NCBI GenBank assembly: GCA_018399685.1
Contig: JAGYOK010000011.1
Location: 1 to 53,003 of the forward strand
Origin: Alphaproteobacteria bacterium
GTDB lineage: Bacteria; Pseudomonadota; Alphaproteobacteria; Micavibrionales; Micavibrionaceae
Length of the DNA: 53,003 bases
Direction: 5' to 3'
Under the pieces are notes generated by a model that ran no database searches, was not told where the DNA came from, and worked only from the letters and a program-made list of their open reading frames with translations. Below are positions 24,592 to 34,575 of this stretch, in pieces; positions within the stretch are counted from its first letter, which is position 1, and every line of letters begins with the position of its first letter. A program made the translations under genes and the position numbers.

Positions 24592-27500
24592 ATGGGCTAT
24601 AACAAGCAAGAGCAGAAGAAAATATTTGAATTTTTAACGGCAGATGAAGCGCAAAATATTGCCTCTAATCCAGAGCATAGTGCGTGGGTGAGCGCCTCGG
24701 CAGGAACCGGAAAAACGAAAGTTCTGACAGATCGTGTGCTGCGCCTGCTTCTTCCCAGAGAAAATGGGCGGGATGGAACTCCGGCACGGCGGCTGGTGTG
24801 TTTGACTTTTACCAGAGCTGCGGCCAATGAGATGGCTGTACGTATTACTAAAACGCTTGGCTCGTGGGCGGTTATGGATGTTGAAGGGGATAATTCGCTT
24901 TATCAAATTTTAGAAAAACTTTTGGGTTATGCGCCGACGCAAAAGCATATTGACGCTGCTAAAAGATTATTTGCCGAAGTGGTCGACACCCCCGGCGGTT
25001 TGCAGATTATGACCATCCATGCTTTTTGCCAGTCTATATTAGGCCGGTTTCCAATAGAAGCGGGGGTTCCACCGGACTTTAAAATTATGGATGATGAGCG
25101 TGGGCGAGAGCTTATGGGGCTTGCTCAGGCAAGGATGATAAATAAGGCGCAGAGGGAAGAAAATGCTGGATCACCCTTGGCTCAGGCGTTTTTTAACCTG
25201 AGCGTGGGGCTTAGTCCTGATAGTTTTTCTGCACAATTAGAGGGTATGAGCAAGGAAAAGAGCCAGATTTCTGCCTTGTTGGAAAAATATAACGGTGCTG
25301 GCGGGATATATGCTCGTCTATGTGTATTATATGATATCTCACCCAATGACAGCGAAAATGAGCTGATAAGCGAGTTTTGCAGGGAAGGGCAGTTTGACAG
25401 GGATGGGTTAAGACAGGTTGTCGAGCTGCTTTTGCAGGATAAAGGAAAGAAGGCTGTGGAAAGAGCCGGGTATATGGCTGAGTGGTTGGAGGCTTCGCAA
25501 GAGGAGCGCATAAGACTGTTCAGAACGTATCAGCGCGCTTTTCTTACGCAGAATGAGACAATTCATCAGCAGGCATTCCCTCCCAAGGCATTAGGTAAGA
25601 AGTTTCCGCAGGCCGTTGATATTTTGCACAAGGAGGCTGAGCGTGTTCTTGCCGCTATAGATAAAATTAAATGCGTACACAGTGCACGGATGACCAGAGA
25701 TATTTTTTATGTTGCGCAAGATGTACTCGAAAACTATGAGCATATAAAATGTGCGCAAGGCTATCTTGACTATGATGATTTAATTAGCCGCACAATGGAG
25801 CTTTTGAGTGGAGAAACGGAAACGTTTCGAAAACTGGACGCCAAGACACGTACACAAGCATTGCCATGGGTGCTTTATAAACTCGATCAGGGGATCGACC
25901 ATGTCCTGATTGATGAGGCTCAGGATACTAACCCAGAGCAGTGGAAAATAATTGAAACTCTCAGCGATGATTTTTTTAGCGGGCAGGGCGCTCGTGAGGA
26001 TATCGTGCGTACGTATTTTACAGTCGGGGATATTAAACAATCTATTTATGGATTTCAAAGAGCGGCACCTGACGAGTTTAAACGTATGGAAGATATTTTT
26101 GATCGGAAGATAAGACAGGCCGGCCAGGTGAATAATATCGTTCCGCTTGATATATCATTTCGTTCGACCGAGAGCGTTCTAAGAGTTGTTGATAATGTTT
26201 TTAGAGACGAAGATTCGCAAGCGGCTCTGGGTGAGAAAAAATTACACCACCGCGCCCACAGGAAGGGGCAGGAAGGGGTGGTTGAGCTGTGGCCCATCTT
26301 TGAGACCCTAAAGTCAGAAAAGGCTGAACCTTGGGCGCCAGTGGTTCAGGTGCGAGAGCAGCTTTCAGGTGCAGAAGATATGGCCCGGTTCATCGCAGAT
26401 AAAATCAAAAACTGGGTGTCTCGTAAAGAATTGCTAAAAAGCCGTGGGCGCCCGATACAACCGGGTGATATTATGATCCTGGTGAGGTCGAGAACAGGTA
26501 TCGTAGAGCGCCTTATACGCGCCTTGAAGGCAAATAAGGTTCCTGTCAGTGGTGCTGATCGCATGGTGGTAAGGGATCAACTGGCGGTTCAGGATCTGGT
26601 TGCTGTGGCACGTTTTTGTCTTCTTCCTGAGGACGATCTGACGCTTGCAGAGGTTCTGAAATCTCCCCTTATTGGTTGGGATGATGATGATTTATTTGCC
26701 CTTTCATACGGTAGAAAAGGAACTCTTTGGCAGGAATTATGTAACACTGATTGGGGGCGTTTAGATGTATTCTCTGGAAAAATAAAAATACCGGATGAAG
26801 ATAAAATTAAGAGCGTACAGCTCTATTTATCGAAAATGACAGGGCGCGCGCGTACGCTTAATAGCTATGAATTTTTCTCTATTATTTTAAATGAATCATG
26901 TCCGGCAGATGCTTATTCAGGAATGCGGGCAATGTGTAAAAGGCTCGGCGAAGAGGTATTTGATCCTATTGAAGAGCTATTAAACATGGCCTTAGAATTT
27001 ACATATGACCATGCCGATCACTTGCAAAAGTTTCTGGATGAACAAGAAAGAGTTCGCAAAGAAATAAAACGAGAGATGGAAGAGGCTGGAAATAAAGTAC
27101 GGATTATGACTATTCACGGATCGAAAGGGTTGCAGTCTCCGATCGTGATTTTACCGGACACGATGAGAAAAAAGCAGCAAAGGGATAATGATAAAATGCT
27201 CTGGCCTGCAAAAACGGGATTGGACGTCCCGTTATACGCAGCAAATAAAAACATGATGCCACCGCTGTACGTGTCTTACAAAAACCAAAAAATGCGCAGC
27301 GAGGAAGAGGAGCAGCAAAGACTGCTTTATGTTGCTATGACAAGAGCAGCAGATCGATTATATGTAACTGGATTTACGGGAGCGCAGAAAGCACAAGAGG
27401 GTGGATGGTATGATAAAATAAAATCTGCGATGCTGGATGATGAGTCGGTGCAGCGAATAGAGACTGTGCAGGGCGAAGTGCTTCGCATTGAAAATAAACA

Positions 27501-28161
27501 AATTGCCGAGCCGGACAAAGTTAAGGATGAAAGCTATGGTGAAATGCTGTCAAGTCCGCCGCCTTCCTGGGTTTTTGATATACCAGCCACTGAGCCATCA
27601 CCGCCGAAACCCCTTGTTCCTTCTACTCCTTCAAGAGATGAAGAAGAGCAAGATCGCGGCTTATCCCCACTTAAAACCGCAGATAACCGGCGTTTTTTAC
27701 GTGGTAACGTGATGCACAAGCTTTTAGAGTTCTTGCCGGAGTATCCTTTGAGTAAGCACAAGGAGATTGCCGCCCGGTTTATGGACAAGAATGCGGGGGA
27801 TTTATCACAGCAGATTCGTGATAATATTGTTAAAGAGGTTTGCGCAATTCTCTCCCATCCAGAATATCGGAATTTTTTCCTCCCTGGCTCTATGGCAGAA
27901 GTTTCTGTAACCGCGCTTATGCCTGATAATAAGGTGATTAGTGGGCAGATAGACCGTCTTGTAATATGTGAGGAGGATATTTGGATTGTTGATTATAAGA
28001 CTAACCGCCCTTCTCCTGAAGAAGCAGGGGGGGTGCCGAAAGTCTATAGCGACCAGTTGAAGGCCTATCGCGATGTCATACAGAAAATTTATCCCAAGCA
28101 CACAATTCATTGCGCACTTCTTTGGACGGATGTGCCGCGGCTGATGACGGTTGAGCTTTAG
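24592..28161 (+). CDS. addA: Double-strand break repair helicase AddA
   Basis: A 1189-residue UvrD-family helicase with a C-terminal nuclease. Motifs in order: SASAGTGKTKVLTDR (Walker A), FTRAAANEMA, MTIHAFCQSILGRFP, LIDEAQDTNPEQW (Walker B), GDIKQSIYGFQRA, DISFRSTESVL, MTIHGSKGLQSPIV, YVAMTRAADRLY, and the nuclease motif IWIVDYKTNRP. The open frame extends back to 24421, but the ATG at 24592 follows GAGGA and gives the family N terminus. In many relatives trxA follows in the same direction; here it faces addA. Confidence 0.96.
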   Translation: MGYNKQEQKKIFEFLTADEAQNIASNPEHSAWVSASAGTGKTKVLTDRVLRLLLPRENGRDGTPARRLVCLTFTRAAANEMAVRITKTLGSWAVMDVEGDNSLYQILEKLLGYAPTQKHIDAAKRLFAEVVDTPGGLQIMTIHAFCQSILGRFPIEAGVPPDFKIMDDERGRELMGLAQARMINKAQREENAGSPLAQAFFNLSVGLSPDSFSAQLEGMSKEKSQISALLEKYNGAGGIYARLCVLYDISPNDSENELISEFCREGQFDRDGLRQVVELLLQDKGKKAVERAGYMAEWLEASQEERIRLFRTYQRAFLTQNETIHQQAFPPKALGKKFPQAVDILHKEAERVLAAIDKIKCVHSARMTRDIFYVAQDVLENYEHIKCAQGYLDYDDLISRTMELLSGETETFRKLDAKTRTQALPWVLYKLDQGIDHVLIDEAQDTNPEQWKIIETLSDDFFSGQGAREDIVRTYFTVGDIKQSIYGFQRAAPDEFKRMEDIFDRKIRQAGQVNNIVPLDISFRSTESVLRVVDNVFRDEDSQAALGEKKLHHRAHRKGQEGVVELWPIFETLKSEKAEPWAPVVQVREQLSGAEDMARFIADKIKNWVSRKELLKSRGRPIQPGDIMILVRSRTGIVERLIRALKANKVPVSGADRMVVRDQLAVQDLVAVARFCLLPEDDLTLAEVLKSPLIGWDDDDLFALSYGRKGTLWQELCNTDWGRLDVFSGKIKIPDEDKIKSVQLYLSKMTGRARTLNSYEFFSIILNESCPADAYSGMRAMCKRLGEEVFDPIEELLNMALEFTYDHADHLQKFLDEQERVRKEIKREMEEAGNKVRIMTIHGSKGLQSPIVILPDTMRKKQQRDNDKMLWPAKTGLDVPLYAANKNMMPPLYVSYKNQKMRSEEEEQQRLLYVAMTRAADRLYVTGFTGAQKAQEGGWYDKIKSAMLDDESVQRIETVQGEVLRIENKQIAEPDKVKDESYGEMLSSPPPSWVFDIPATEPSPPKPLVPSTPSRDEEEQDRGLSPLKTADNRRFLRGNVMHKLLEFLPEYPLSKHKEIAARFMDKNAGDLSQQIRDNIVKEVCAILSHPEYRNFFLPGSMAEVSVTALMPDNKVISGQIDRLVICEEDIWIVDYKTNRPSPEEAGGVPKVYSDQLKAYRDVIQKIYPKHTIHCALLWTDVPRLMTVEL

Positions 28162-28201
28162 TGTTCTGATCCTAATTGTTTAATTCCAAGGATATGCAAA
28201 A

Positions 28202-28229
28202 TAAAAAAGACCGCTTAAGAAAAGCGGCC
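28202..28229 (-). terminator. Terminator of trxA
   Basis: Read on the minus strand: stem 28222-28229 with 28209-28216 (core CCGCTT/AAGCGG), short loop, then a run of T at 28202-28208. It lies 34 bases past the trxA stop and may also end addA. Confidence 0.8.
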
Positions 28230-28262
28230 TAATTTAAAATACCTTGAAGGCTCAAGTAATTA

Positions 28263-28583
28263 TTACAGATTTCCTTCGATCCATGAGATTAGCTGGGCTT
28301 TTGGCAAGCCGCCAACGCGTGTATCAATGACTTTGCCTTCCTTGAAAATCATCAAAGTTGGAACGCCACGAAGACCGAATTTACCGGGAGTTTCAGGAGC
28401 TTCGTCAATATTGATCTTAACGATCTTGACTTTTCCGGTCATCTCTCCGGCGATTTCTTCGACAACTGGCAATAATGAGCGGCAAGGGCCGCACCATTCT
28501 GCCCAAAAATCAACCAAAACAGGACCGTCTGCATTAATAACTTCTTGTTCAAAATTTGTATCATTAACGGCTTCAATAGACAT
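28263..28583 (-). CDS. trxA: Thioredoxin
   Basis: A 106-residue cytosolic disulfide reductase. The active site WCGPC is at residues 30-34 (Cys31, Cys34), preceded by VLVDFWAEW; the cis-proline loop is RGVPTLMIFK. The frame is open to 28631, but the ATG at 28583 follows AAGGA by 8 bases and gives the usual length. It normally follows addA on the same strand in alphaproteobacteria; inversion has occurred here. Confidence 0.96.
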   Translation of the reverse strand: MSIEAVNDTNFEQEVINADGPVLVDFWAEWCGPCRSLLPVVEEIAGEMTGKVKIVKINIDEAPETPGKFGLRGVPTLMIFKEGKVIDTRVGGLPKAQLISWIEGNL

Positions 28584-28709
28584 CGAGTTTTCCTTTTTAT
28601 TTATACCTACACTACTGTTACTAAACCTCACTATGGAGATCGGAGCTTAATAGTCAAGAGGATTCCTGTTTACCTGCATATATATTGGCTTTACAAAAAG
28701 GCTTAGTGG

Positions 28710-29072
28710 TCACGCATAAATTTTGCGTTTAACTTTGTTTGCTTCGTCCAGAAGCAAGGTGTTTGGCTTAAATGCTTTGGCCTCGTTTTCATCCATACTG
28801 GCGTAGGCGCAAATGATAACCATATCACCTTTTTTGACGAGATGAGCGGCGGCACCATTTATGCAGATTTGCCCTGAATGGCGCTCTCCCTCGATGACGT
28901 AGGTCGTCAGGCGATTGCCATTGGTAATATCAAGTACATCCACTTGCTCGTTTAAAAGTAGCCCGGCTTGCTCCATCAAATCCCGATCTATTGTAATAGA
29001 GCCTTCATAATCAAGGTCGGCTTCTGTAACCGTCGCGCGGTGGAGTTTGCACTTGAGCATTGTAAGATTCAT
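28710..29072 (-). CDS. panD: Aspartate 1-decarboxylase
   Basis: A 120-residue proenzyme that makes beta-alanine for pantothenate. It must self-cleave at Gly24-Ser25 to form the pyruvoyl group; YEGSITID is present with that numbering. Start [20 protein letters not shown] fits the family; the longer open frame to 29171 is unsupported. Other signatures: [16 protein letters not shown] and [10 protein letters not shown] with Lys near GDMVII. No pan neighbours are seen in the window. Confidence 0.95.
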   Translation of the reverse strand: MNLTMLKCKLHRATVTEADLDYEGSITIDRDLMEQAGLLLNEQVDVLDITNGNRLTTYVIEGERHSGQICINGAAAHLVKKGDMVIICAYASMDENEAKAFKPNTLLLDEANKVKRKIYA

Positions 29073-29183
29073 GGCTTTACTTCTTTTATTTTCTAATGTG
29101 TAATTCGCCTTATAAAGATTAATTTCCGGTGAGGCAAGGATATATCTGGATAAGAATTTACACATAATCAAAAGGATAGAGCT

Positions 29184-29546
29184 ATGGCTGAATATGATGA
29201 AAACAATATTTTTGCAAAAATATTAAAAGGGGAGATCCCTTGCGATAAAGTCTATGAGGATGATTATGTTCTGGCATTTAATGATATTGCACCTTTAAAG
29301 CCTGTGCATATTCTGGTAATTCCGAAAGGCGCATATGTATCGATTGATGATTTTGGAACTAATGCCAGCCTGGAAGAAACTCAGGCTTTTTTTGCAGCAA
29401 TAGCAAAAATAGTTGAGCAAAAAGGAATCGCCGAAACAGGATTTCGCTGCATTGCCAATACAGGCGCTGACGGCGGGCAGGAAGTGCCGCATTTTCACAT
29501 GCATATACTAGGCGGCGCACCAGTTGGAAGAATGGTTGCCGGTTAA
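29184..29546 (+). CDS. HIT-family nucleotide hydrolase/transferase
   Basis: A 120-residue HINT-type protein. The histidine triad HFHMHIL has His103, His105 and His107; the N terminus [20 protein letters not shown] and VHILVIPK are family-typical. Such enzymes hydrolyse AMP-lysine or other AMP conjugates; the natural substrate is unclear. Divergent from panD (111 bases) with an AAAGGATAGAGCT leader; the next gene converges on it with two bases between stops. Confidence 0.92.
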   Translation: MAEYDENNIFAKILKGEIPCDKVYEDDYVLAFNDIAPLKPVHILVIPKGAYVSIDDFGTNASLEETQAFFAAIAKIVEQKGIAETGFRCIANTGADGGQEVPHFHMHILGGAPVGRMVAG

Positions 29547-29548
29547 AT

Positions 29549-30184
29549 TTAGTGTATTTGGCGGTGCTCACGTTTTTGGTTTTTTGCGCCAACAGGGAAG
29601 AGGAGAATGTTGTCTCCGCCAGCACCAAATTGTGCAGCAATGACGTCGCTTGTTGTAACGGCAGGAGCCTTCATACGCTCTCCCAGAGCCTTTGCCTGAT
29701 GCATGGCAATTACTTCATCAGCAATGAGAAGCTGGCTTTGTAATTGTGCATCAAGAATCTCAAGAACACAGCTTACGCAAGGTGAGGTAATTTCGTATGA
29801 AAGCCTGCACAGAGCCATAAGGTCGAGAAAACATTCCAGATCTTCGGCGATGCCATCTAGCATATTGATTTGCGTCTCTCCCCATAGTTCCGGGTTTTCG
29901 GCGGCCAGATCATCGCGGGCGGAATAACGCTCTATCAGGCGTTCGCATTCCATGTGCATGAAAGCCATATCCTCAGGGCAGACGTTGCCGAGATCGGCGA
30001 TTTCCTTCATAACGAAGGCTCCGCAAAGAAGGGAATCTTCCATCGTGAATTCAGATAACATGTCGTGAAGGGCATAGATTTCTTCACAACTTGGCATTTT
30101 ACCGGTGGTCAAAAGATCGCGCACGATCAAAGGCATTTGCAGTCTGTTTTTAAGGAGTGCCAGTTGTTTATCGCTCTGAGACAT
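29549..30184 (-). CDS. Hypothetical 211-residue protein
   Basis: Not recognised. The protein is all-helical by composition, acidic and Cys/Met-rich (about eight Cys, with a CVSC pair near residue 139). Notable stretches: MPSCEEIYALHDMLSEF, DLECFLDLMALCRLSYE. There is no signal peptide and the C terminus is basic (KNQKREHRQIH). It is convergent with the HIT gene and divergent from comM. A weak purine run precedes its ATG. Confidence 0.6.
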   Translation of the reverse strand: MSQSDKQLALLKNRLQMPLIVRDLLTTGKMPSCEEIYALHDMLSEFTMEDSLLCGAFVMKEIADLGNVCPEDMAFMHMECERLIERYSARDDLAAENPELWGETQINMLDGIAEDLECFLDLMALCRLSYEITSPCVSCVLEILDAQLQSQLLIADEVIAMHQAKALGERMKAPAVTTSDVIAAQFGAGGDNILLFPVGAKNQKREHRQIH

Positions 30185-30362
30185 TTTCGTTTCTCCATTT
30201 TTCGGCTGGTGGAAGATATTTACTGTAAAGTGTGTACAGCCGTTCTAACTCCCTTATTAATGGGTAAAGTTAAAGAAAGTATTAACAAATTTCGTTTTTC
30301 TTTTGAAAGATGCTGTGCCATAAAGGCCTATGGTTGTTATTGTATGACAAAAGGGAGTGAGC

Positions 30363-31928
30363 GTGGTCGCGCGGGTTAATACAGTTGCGTTTCAAGGCAT
30401 CGAGGTGCGGCCTGTGGATGTGCAGGTGCAGATTTCTAACGGTCTTCCGGCATTTCATATTGTGGGGCTTCCCGATAAGGCGGTAGCAGAAAGCAGGGAG
30501 CGGGTGAGAGCTGCTCTTCATTCTTTGGGCTTATCGTTGCCACCAAAGCGATTAGTTGTGAATATGGCTCCTGCCGATCTTTCCAAGGAGGGGAGCCACT
30601 TTGATTTGCCGATAGCTTTGGGTGTACTTGGCGCTATGGGGGTTTTGCCAAAAGAAGAGCTGGAAGAATATGTGGTGCTGGGAGAATTATCGCTGGATGC
30701 GGGGATACGTGCGGTTTCCGGCGTGCTCCCTGCGGCGATGCATGCCGCTAGTGTAAATCATAGTTTAATATGTCCAAGAGATTGCGGCGCGGAAGCGGCA
30801 TGGGCGGGTGATATTGGTATTTTAGCGCCTGCGGATCTTTTGCAGTTGATTAACCATATCAAGGGGTCACAAATATTAAGCGCGCCCAAAGTTTGTATGG
30901 CTAACGATAATGCCCCGACAGGATTGCCGGATATAGCGCATGTAAAGGGGCAGGAAACAGCTAAACGCGCTTTGGAGATTGCCGCAGCGGGTGGGCATAA
31001 CATGCTTATGGTTGGTCCGCCGGGGAGTGGAAAATCTATGCTGGCATCTTGCGTTCCGGGGATTTTACCGCCACTTACGCCGAAAGAGGCGCTCGAGCTA
31101 TCGATGATTCACTCGATCGCCGGAATTTTGCCTGAAGGTGGATTGGTGCGTACGCGTCCCTTTAGAAGCCCGCATCACAGCGCGTCCCAGCCAGCTTTGA
31201 TAGGCGGTGGACAAAAGGCTAGACCGGGGGAAATATCTCTGGCGCATCACGGGGTGCTTTTTCTTGATGAATTGCCGGAATTTTCGAGGGCTACGCTGGA
31301 GTCTCTGCGCCAGCCTATGGAGAGCGGAGAAACGCTTGTGGCGCGGGCGAATGCGCATATTAGCTATCCATCGCAATTCCAGCTTATAGCGGCTATGAAT
31401 CCTTGCCGGTGCGGGCATCTTGGTGATGCCGAGCGGGCTTGCAGCCGCGCGCCTCGTTGCGCTGTTGACTATCAATCCAAGATATCAGGGCCGCTGATGG
31501 ATCGAATTGATATTCATGTCGATGTGCCGCCGGTGAGTATTAATGATCTGCAAAGTGAGGCAGGAGCTTCGGAAAGCTCGGAAACTGTGGCAAAGCGTAT
31601 CAAAAAGGCTCGTGAAATCCAGCGCCAGAGATATGAATCCATAACTTCCATAAACTCTAAAAGTGATTCGCAAAAAGATAAAGAATCGGCCAGCGGCTTC
31701 ATAAATGCCCGGCTTAACGGCAAGGTTCTGGAATCTGTGATCCAAATGGAAGATAACGCGCGCGAAATGCTCATGCGCTCGGTTGCAGGGGCGAAGCTCT
31801 CAGCTCGCGGATATTACCGGATTTTAAGGGTTGCCCGCACGATAGCTGATCTCAGGGGTGGGGCGGAAGAGCTGGGCAGGTCAGATATTGCCGAGGCGCT
31901 TAGTTATCGTCGCATGACCCTGAACTAG
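30363..31928 (+). CDS. comM: YifB/ComM family Mg chelatase-like AAA ATPase
   Basis: A 521-residue protein. The N-terminal lon-protease-like fold (MVARVNTVAFQGIEV, ISNGLPAFHIVGLPDKAV) is followed by an AAA domain with Walker A GPPGSGKS (residues 218-225), Walker B HGVLFLDELPEF and the CRCGHLGD/C-rich insertion, then the Mg-chelatase C domain. ComM homologues act as branch-migration helicases in transformation; the role here is inferred. The start is GTG at 30363, chosen because AAGGGAG lies 5 bases before it; a GTG six bases earlier is possible. Confidence 0.93.
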   Translation: MVARVNTVAFQGIEVRPVDVQVQISNGLPAFHIVGLPDKAVAESRERVRAALHSLGLSLPPKRLVVNMAPADLSKEGSHFDLPIALGVLGAMGVLPKEELEEYVVLGELSLDAGIRAVSGVLPAAMHAASVNHSLICPRDCGAEAAWAGDIGILAPADLLQLINHIKGSQILSAPKVCMANDNAPTGLPDIAHVKGQETAKRALEIAAAGGHNMLMVGPPGSGKSMLASCVPGILPPLTPKEALELSMIHSIAGILPEGGLVRTRPFRSPHHSASQPALIGGGQKARPGEISLAHHGVLFLDELPEFSRATLESLRQPMESGETLVARANAHISYPSQFQLIAAMNPCRCGHLGDAERACSRAPRCAVDYQSKISGPLMDRIDIHVDVPPVSINDLQSEAGASESSETVAKRIKKAREIQRQRYESITSINSKSDSQKDKESASGFINARLNGKVLESVIQMEDNAREMLMRSVAGAKLSARGYYRILRVARTIADLRGGAEELGRSDIAEALSYRRMTLN

Positions 31929-31958
31929 GGGTAGGATCACTTTAAGATAACTATAAAT

Positions 31959-31988
31959 TTGTGTTCTTAGCTTATTATGGGATATAAT
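31959..31988 (+). promoter_or_regulatory. Candidate promoter for the 391-residue orphan
   Basis: TTGTGT (31959-31964), 18-base spacer, perfect TATAAT (31983-31988), 96 bases before the ATG at 32084. The spacing leaves an untranslated leader of roughly 85-90 bases. Confidence 0.45.
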
Positions 31989-32083
31989 ACTTACATATAT
32001 TATGTGGTAGATCGGGTTGTTGAGTTTGAAGAAAAACTTAAATGCATTTTAAGAAAAAATAAAAAGCATAAGGGTGAGTGGAG

Positions 32084-33259
32084 ATGGCGAGATTAACAGG
32101 AGCATTTAACGACGCAGGGTTTAGAAAAGCAGAGGTTTCTGCGAGCGACGTTATGATGCGTTATGGCATGACAGAAAGCTCTCCGGCTTCTTCTGTTGCT
32201 TTCCAGAGTGGACAAAATATACCCAACCCGGTTTTCGAGACAGAGCCTGGCGATACTTATATGGATAATCTGATATCAAGGAATGACCGTAAGGGAACCT
32301 TGATGGAGACTATGTATAAGGACAGGAATTATAAAGCTCCGAATACTGATGCAAAGAGTTTGATGCGGGATCCAAACAAAGCGATTACGGATGGCAGGAA
32401 TATTGCTCAGAAGGCCGCTGGTGGTATGGAAGCTGTTAAACAACAGCAACACTCTTTTAAGCAAGATTTTACACAGGCTAAAGCCGAGGCCACACAGATG
32501 TTGGCAGAAGCGGCAAAGGAACAGGGTGTTGATCCTTCAGAGGCTATGGATCAGATGGTTGCCAAAGGAGAGCGAAGTAATCTTGGTATGCTTGCAGGTG
32601 CCGGTCTGGCAGCAGGTGCCGGATCATTTGTAACGGCGGCTGTTGCGGCAGGCAGCATTAAGCAGGAGCTTAGCCAGAGGGAAAAGCAGTTGTCTCCTAA
32701 AGAGCAAGAGGCAATTCTTACTGATACTCTTAAACGTCTTCAGGAATCCAGAAAACCGGTTGATACCAGAGAAGACGCTTCTTCCAGCAGAAAAGTTGAT
32801 CTTGGGAGTTCTGAAAACAATCAAAATCTCAAGCAAAGTGAAGTTGCCTGGGAAGATATGAAAATGGAAGACCTCGCAGAGCTTCTTAAAGCCGACCCTG
32901 AGGGAGCAGATCAGCCTGAGATGGAAGAGCTTATAATTGCCCAGCATGAAATGGAAGCTGTGCAGCACAATCATGATTATGTTCAAGAGCATTATGCGGA
33001 CAGCATTACCGCTGATAAAATGGTGGCTTCGGCGGAGTCAAACGGTGCTATGGCAAAAATTCTTGCAGATGCTGAGGTAGCTCCTTCAATCGATGCGGGT
33101 GATGTTTATCTGGCAGGTGAGGGGGTCAAAGGAGTAGGAGCGGTTGCATCGAGTCCTGAATTTGATTCTTCGGCTGTTCAAACGTTTATGGAGTGGAATA
33201 AACTTGATACTGAGGCCGCGCGTCAGCAGCTTGATCCCGGTATAAGTATGCGAGTGTAA
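32084..33259 (+). CDS. Hypothetical protein with Gly/Ala-rich hydrophobic segment
   Basis: A 391-residue protein I do not recognise. The first ~170 residues are polar and Gln/Ala/Met-rich with helical stretches (KQQQHSFKQDFTQAKAEATQ). Around residues 170-195 lies a Gly/Ala-rich hydrophobic run (GMLAGAGLAAGAGSF then VTAAVAAGSI) that could span a membrane once. The remainder is acidic with helices rich in Glu, Met and His (IAQHEMEAVQHNHDYVQEHY). Start ATG 32084 is preferred with GGTGAG about 6 bases upstream; GTG 32078 is in frame. It stands alone with its own likely promoter. Its layout is like a pore-forming or tail-tape-type secreted effector, but that is only resemblance. Confidence 0.65.
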   Translation: MARLTGAFNDAGFRKAEVSASDVMMRYGMTESSPASSVAFQSGQNIPNPVFETEPGDTYMDNLISRNDRKGTLMETMYKDRNYKAPNTDAKSLMRDPNKAITDGRNIAQKAAGGMEAVKQQQHSFKQDFTQAKAEATQMLAEAAKEQGVDPSEAMDQMVAKGERSNLGMLAGAGLAAGAGSFVTAAVAAGSIKQELSQREKQLSPKEQEAILTDTLKRLQESRKPVDTREDASSSRKVDLGSSENNQNLKQSEVAWEDMKMEDLAELLKADPEGADQPEMEELIIAQHEMEAVQHNHDYVQEHYADSITADKMVASAESNGAMAKILADAEVAPSIDAGDVYLAGEGVKGVGAVASSPEFDSSAVQTFMEWNKLDTEAARQQLDPGISMRV

Positions 33260-33411
33260 CGGCTGCATATTACTGTAATTTTATTTTGTCGGATATTTTT
33301 TGCACATAAGTTACTTTGATTGTGTTTTAAAGCCGGTTTGTGGTTGCTTTTGCACCAATTTTTTACTACTAAATAAGACGATAGCTTAGAAATAACTGTA
33401 AGATTTGATTC

Positions 33412-34452
33412 GTGGCACATTTCCATTCAAGTGAAAGAACCAAAACATTTTCTGTACGCACTATGGAGCGTATAACAGAATTTGGCTTGGCACCAACGCC
33501 GGAAACCTATGAATTATGGTTTGTTTATTTTTCTGATACAGACCCCGATCTTAATAAAGCGATTAATGATGCTCTTGATGAAAATGACGGCGTTATCGGT
33601 GATGAAGCTTGCTATGAGATTTATCAAGAATTTTTAAGTGGGCACCGTGAAGAAAAGCGGGTTATGCAAGCTGGAGATGCCATACAGAAGACTATTCAGG
33701 ATGTGAATGTTGTTGTTTCTTCGACTAAAGCTAATGTTCATGAATATAACGAGACTTTGGAGCGCGCCAATCTTGGACTTAGCGAGGGAAAGAATAAAGA
33801 GGAAATTACTATTATTCTTGCCGACATGATGGAAGATACGCGTGAAATGATTAAGCGTAATTCTGAACTTGAAGAGATTTTGGAAAAATCTTCGCGAGTG
33901 ATGCAGGATATGAAAAGGGATCTGGAGGTTGCTCGCAAAGAAGCTTTGACAGATCCTTTAACAAATCTGGCAAACAGGAAAGCCTTTGATCATGAGATAT
34001 ACAGGCTTGTCGCGCTGGCTAATGATGCTGATGATTACAGCTTTTCCATGGTTTTGATGGATATTGATTATTTTAAAACGTTCAATGATACGTTTGGCCA
34101 TCAGGTGGGCGATCAGGTTTTAAAGCTTGTATCAAGGACGTTAAAGCAGGGAGTAAAAGGGCGCGATACGACTGCGCGTTATGGCGGGGAGGAGTTTGCT
34201 ATTCTTTTGCCTGAAACTAATATTATTGGTGGTTCAAAGGTGGCGGAATTGCTTCGTCAGGAAGTTGAAAATAAGGAAGTGATCAATCGCTCCACAGGCA
34301 AGAAAATTGCCAAAATTACATTATCAGCAGGCGTGGCAGAGTACCGAAAAGGTGAGTCGGTTGCAGAGTTGATCGAGAGGGTGGATAGGGCTTTATATAC
34401 TGCCAAGAATGAAGGTCGCAACCGTATTGTTTTTTCGCGCACTGTGGGCTAG
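33412..34452 (+). CDS. GGDEF-domain diguanylate cyclase
   Basis: A 346-residue cytosolic protein. N-terminal region ~1-90 with TPETYELWFVYFS and EIYQEFLSG is a helical module seen in alphaproteobacterial cyclases; ~90-175 is coiled coil; the GGDEF domain follows DPLTNLANRKAFD and carries the active-site RYGGEEFAILL. It should make c-di-GMP from two GTP. The inhibitory I-site, RxxD five residues before GGEEF, reads KGRD, so product inhibition may be weak. Start is GTG at 33412; no strong ribosome-binding site. Confidence 0.92.
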   Translation: MAHFHSSERTKTFSVRTMERITEFGLAPTPETYELWFVYFSDTDPDLNKAINDALDENDGVIGDEACYEIYQEFLSGHREEKRVMQAGDAIQKTIQDVNVVVSSTKANVHEYNETLERANLGLSEGKNKEEITIILADMMEDTREMIKRNSELEEILEKSSRVMQDMKRDLEVARKEALTDPLTNLANRKAFDHEIYRLVALANDADDYSFSMVLMDIDYFKTFNDTFGHQVGDQVLKLVSRTLKQGVKGRDTTARYGGEEFAILLPETNIIGGSKVAELLRQEVENKEVINRSTGKKIAKITLSAGVAEYRKGESVAELIERVDRALYTAKNEGRNRIVFSRTVG

Positions 34453-34575
34453 ATCTTGCCCCTAAATCTATATTTCCCCTGAATATTATATTTTTTTCAC
34501 AGGCTATCCCCATTATTTTACAATGTATTGAGCTCCGCCCTTGCACTTTGTGCGGATTCCCTCCATCTATTAGGG

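Noticed and set aside
31978-32097. 39-codon frame upstream of the 391-residue orphan
   Set aside because: Its start overlaps the candidate promoter and it runs into the next gene; no ribosome-binding site.
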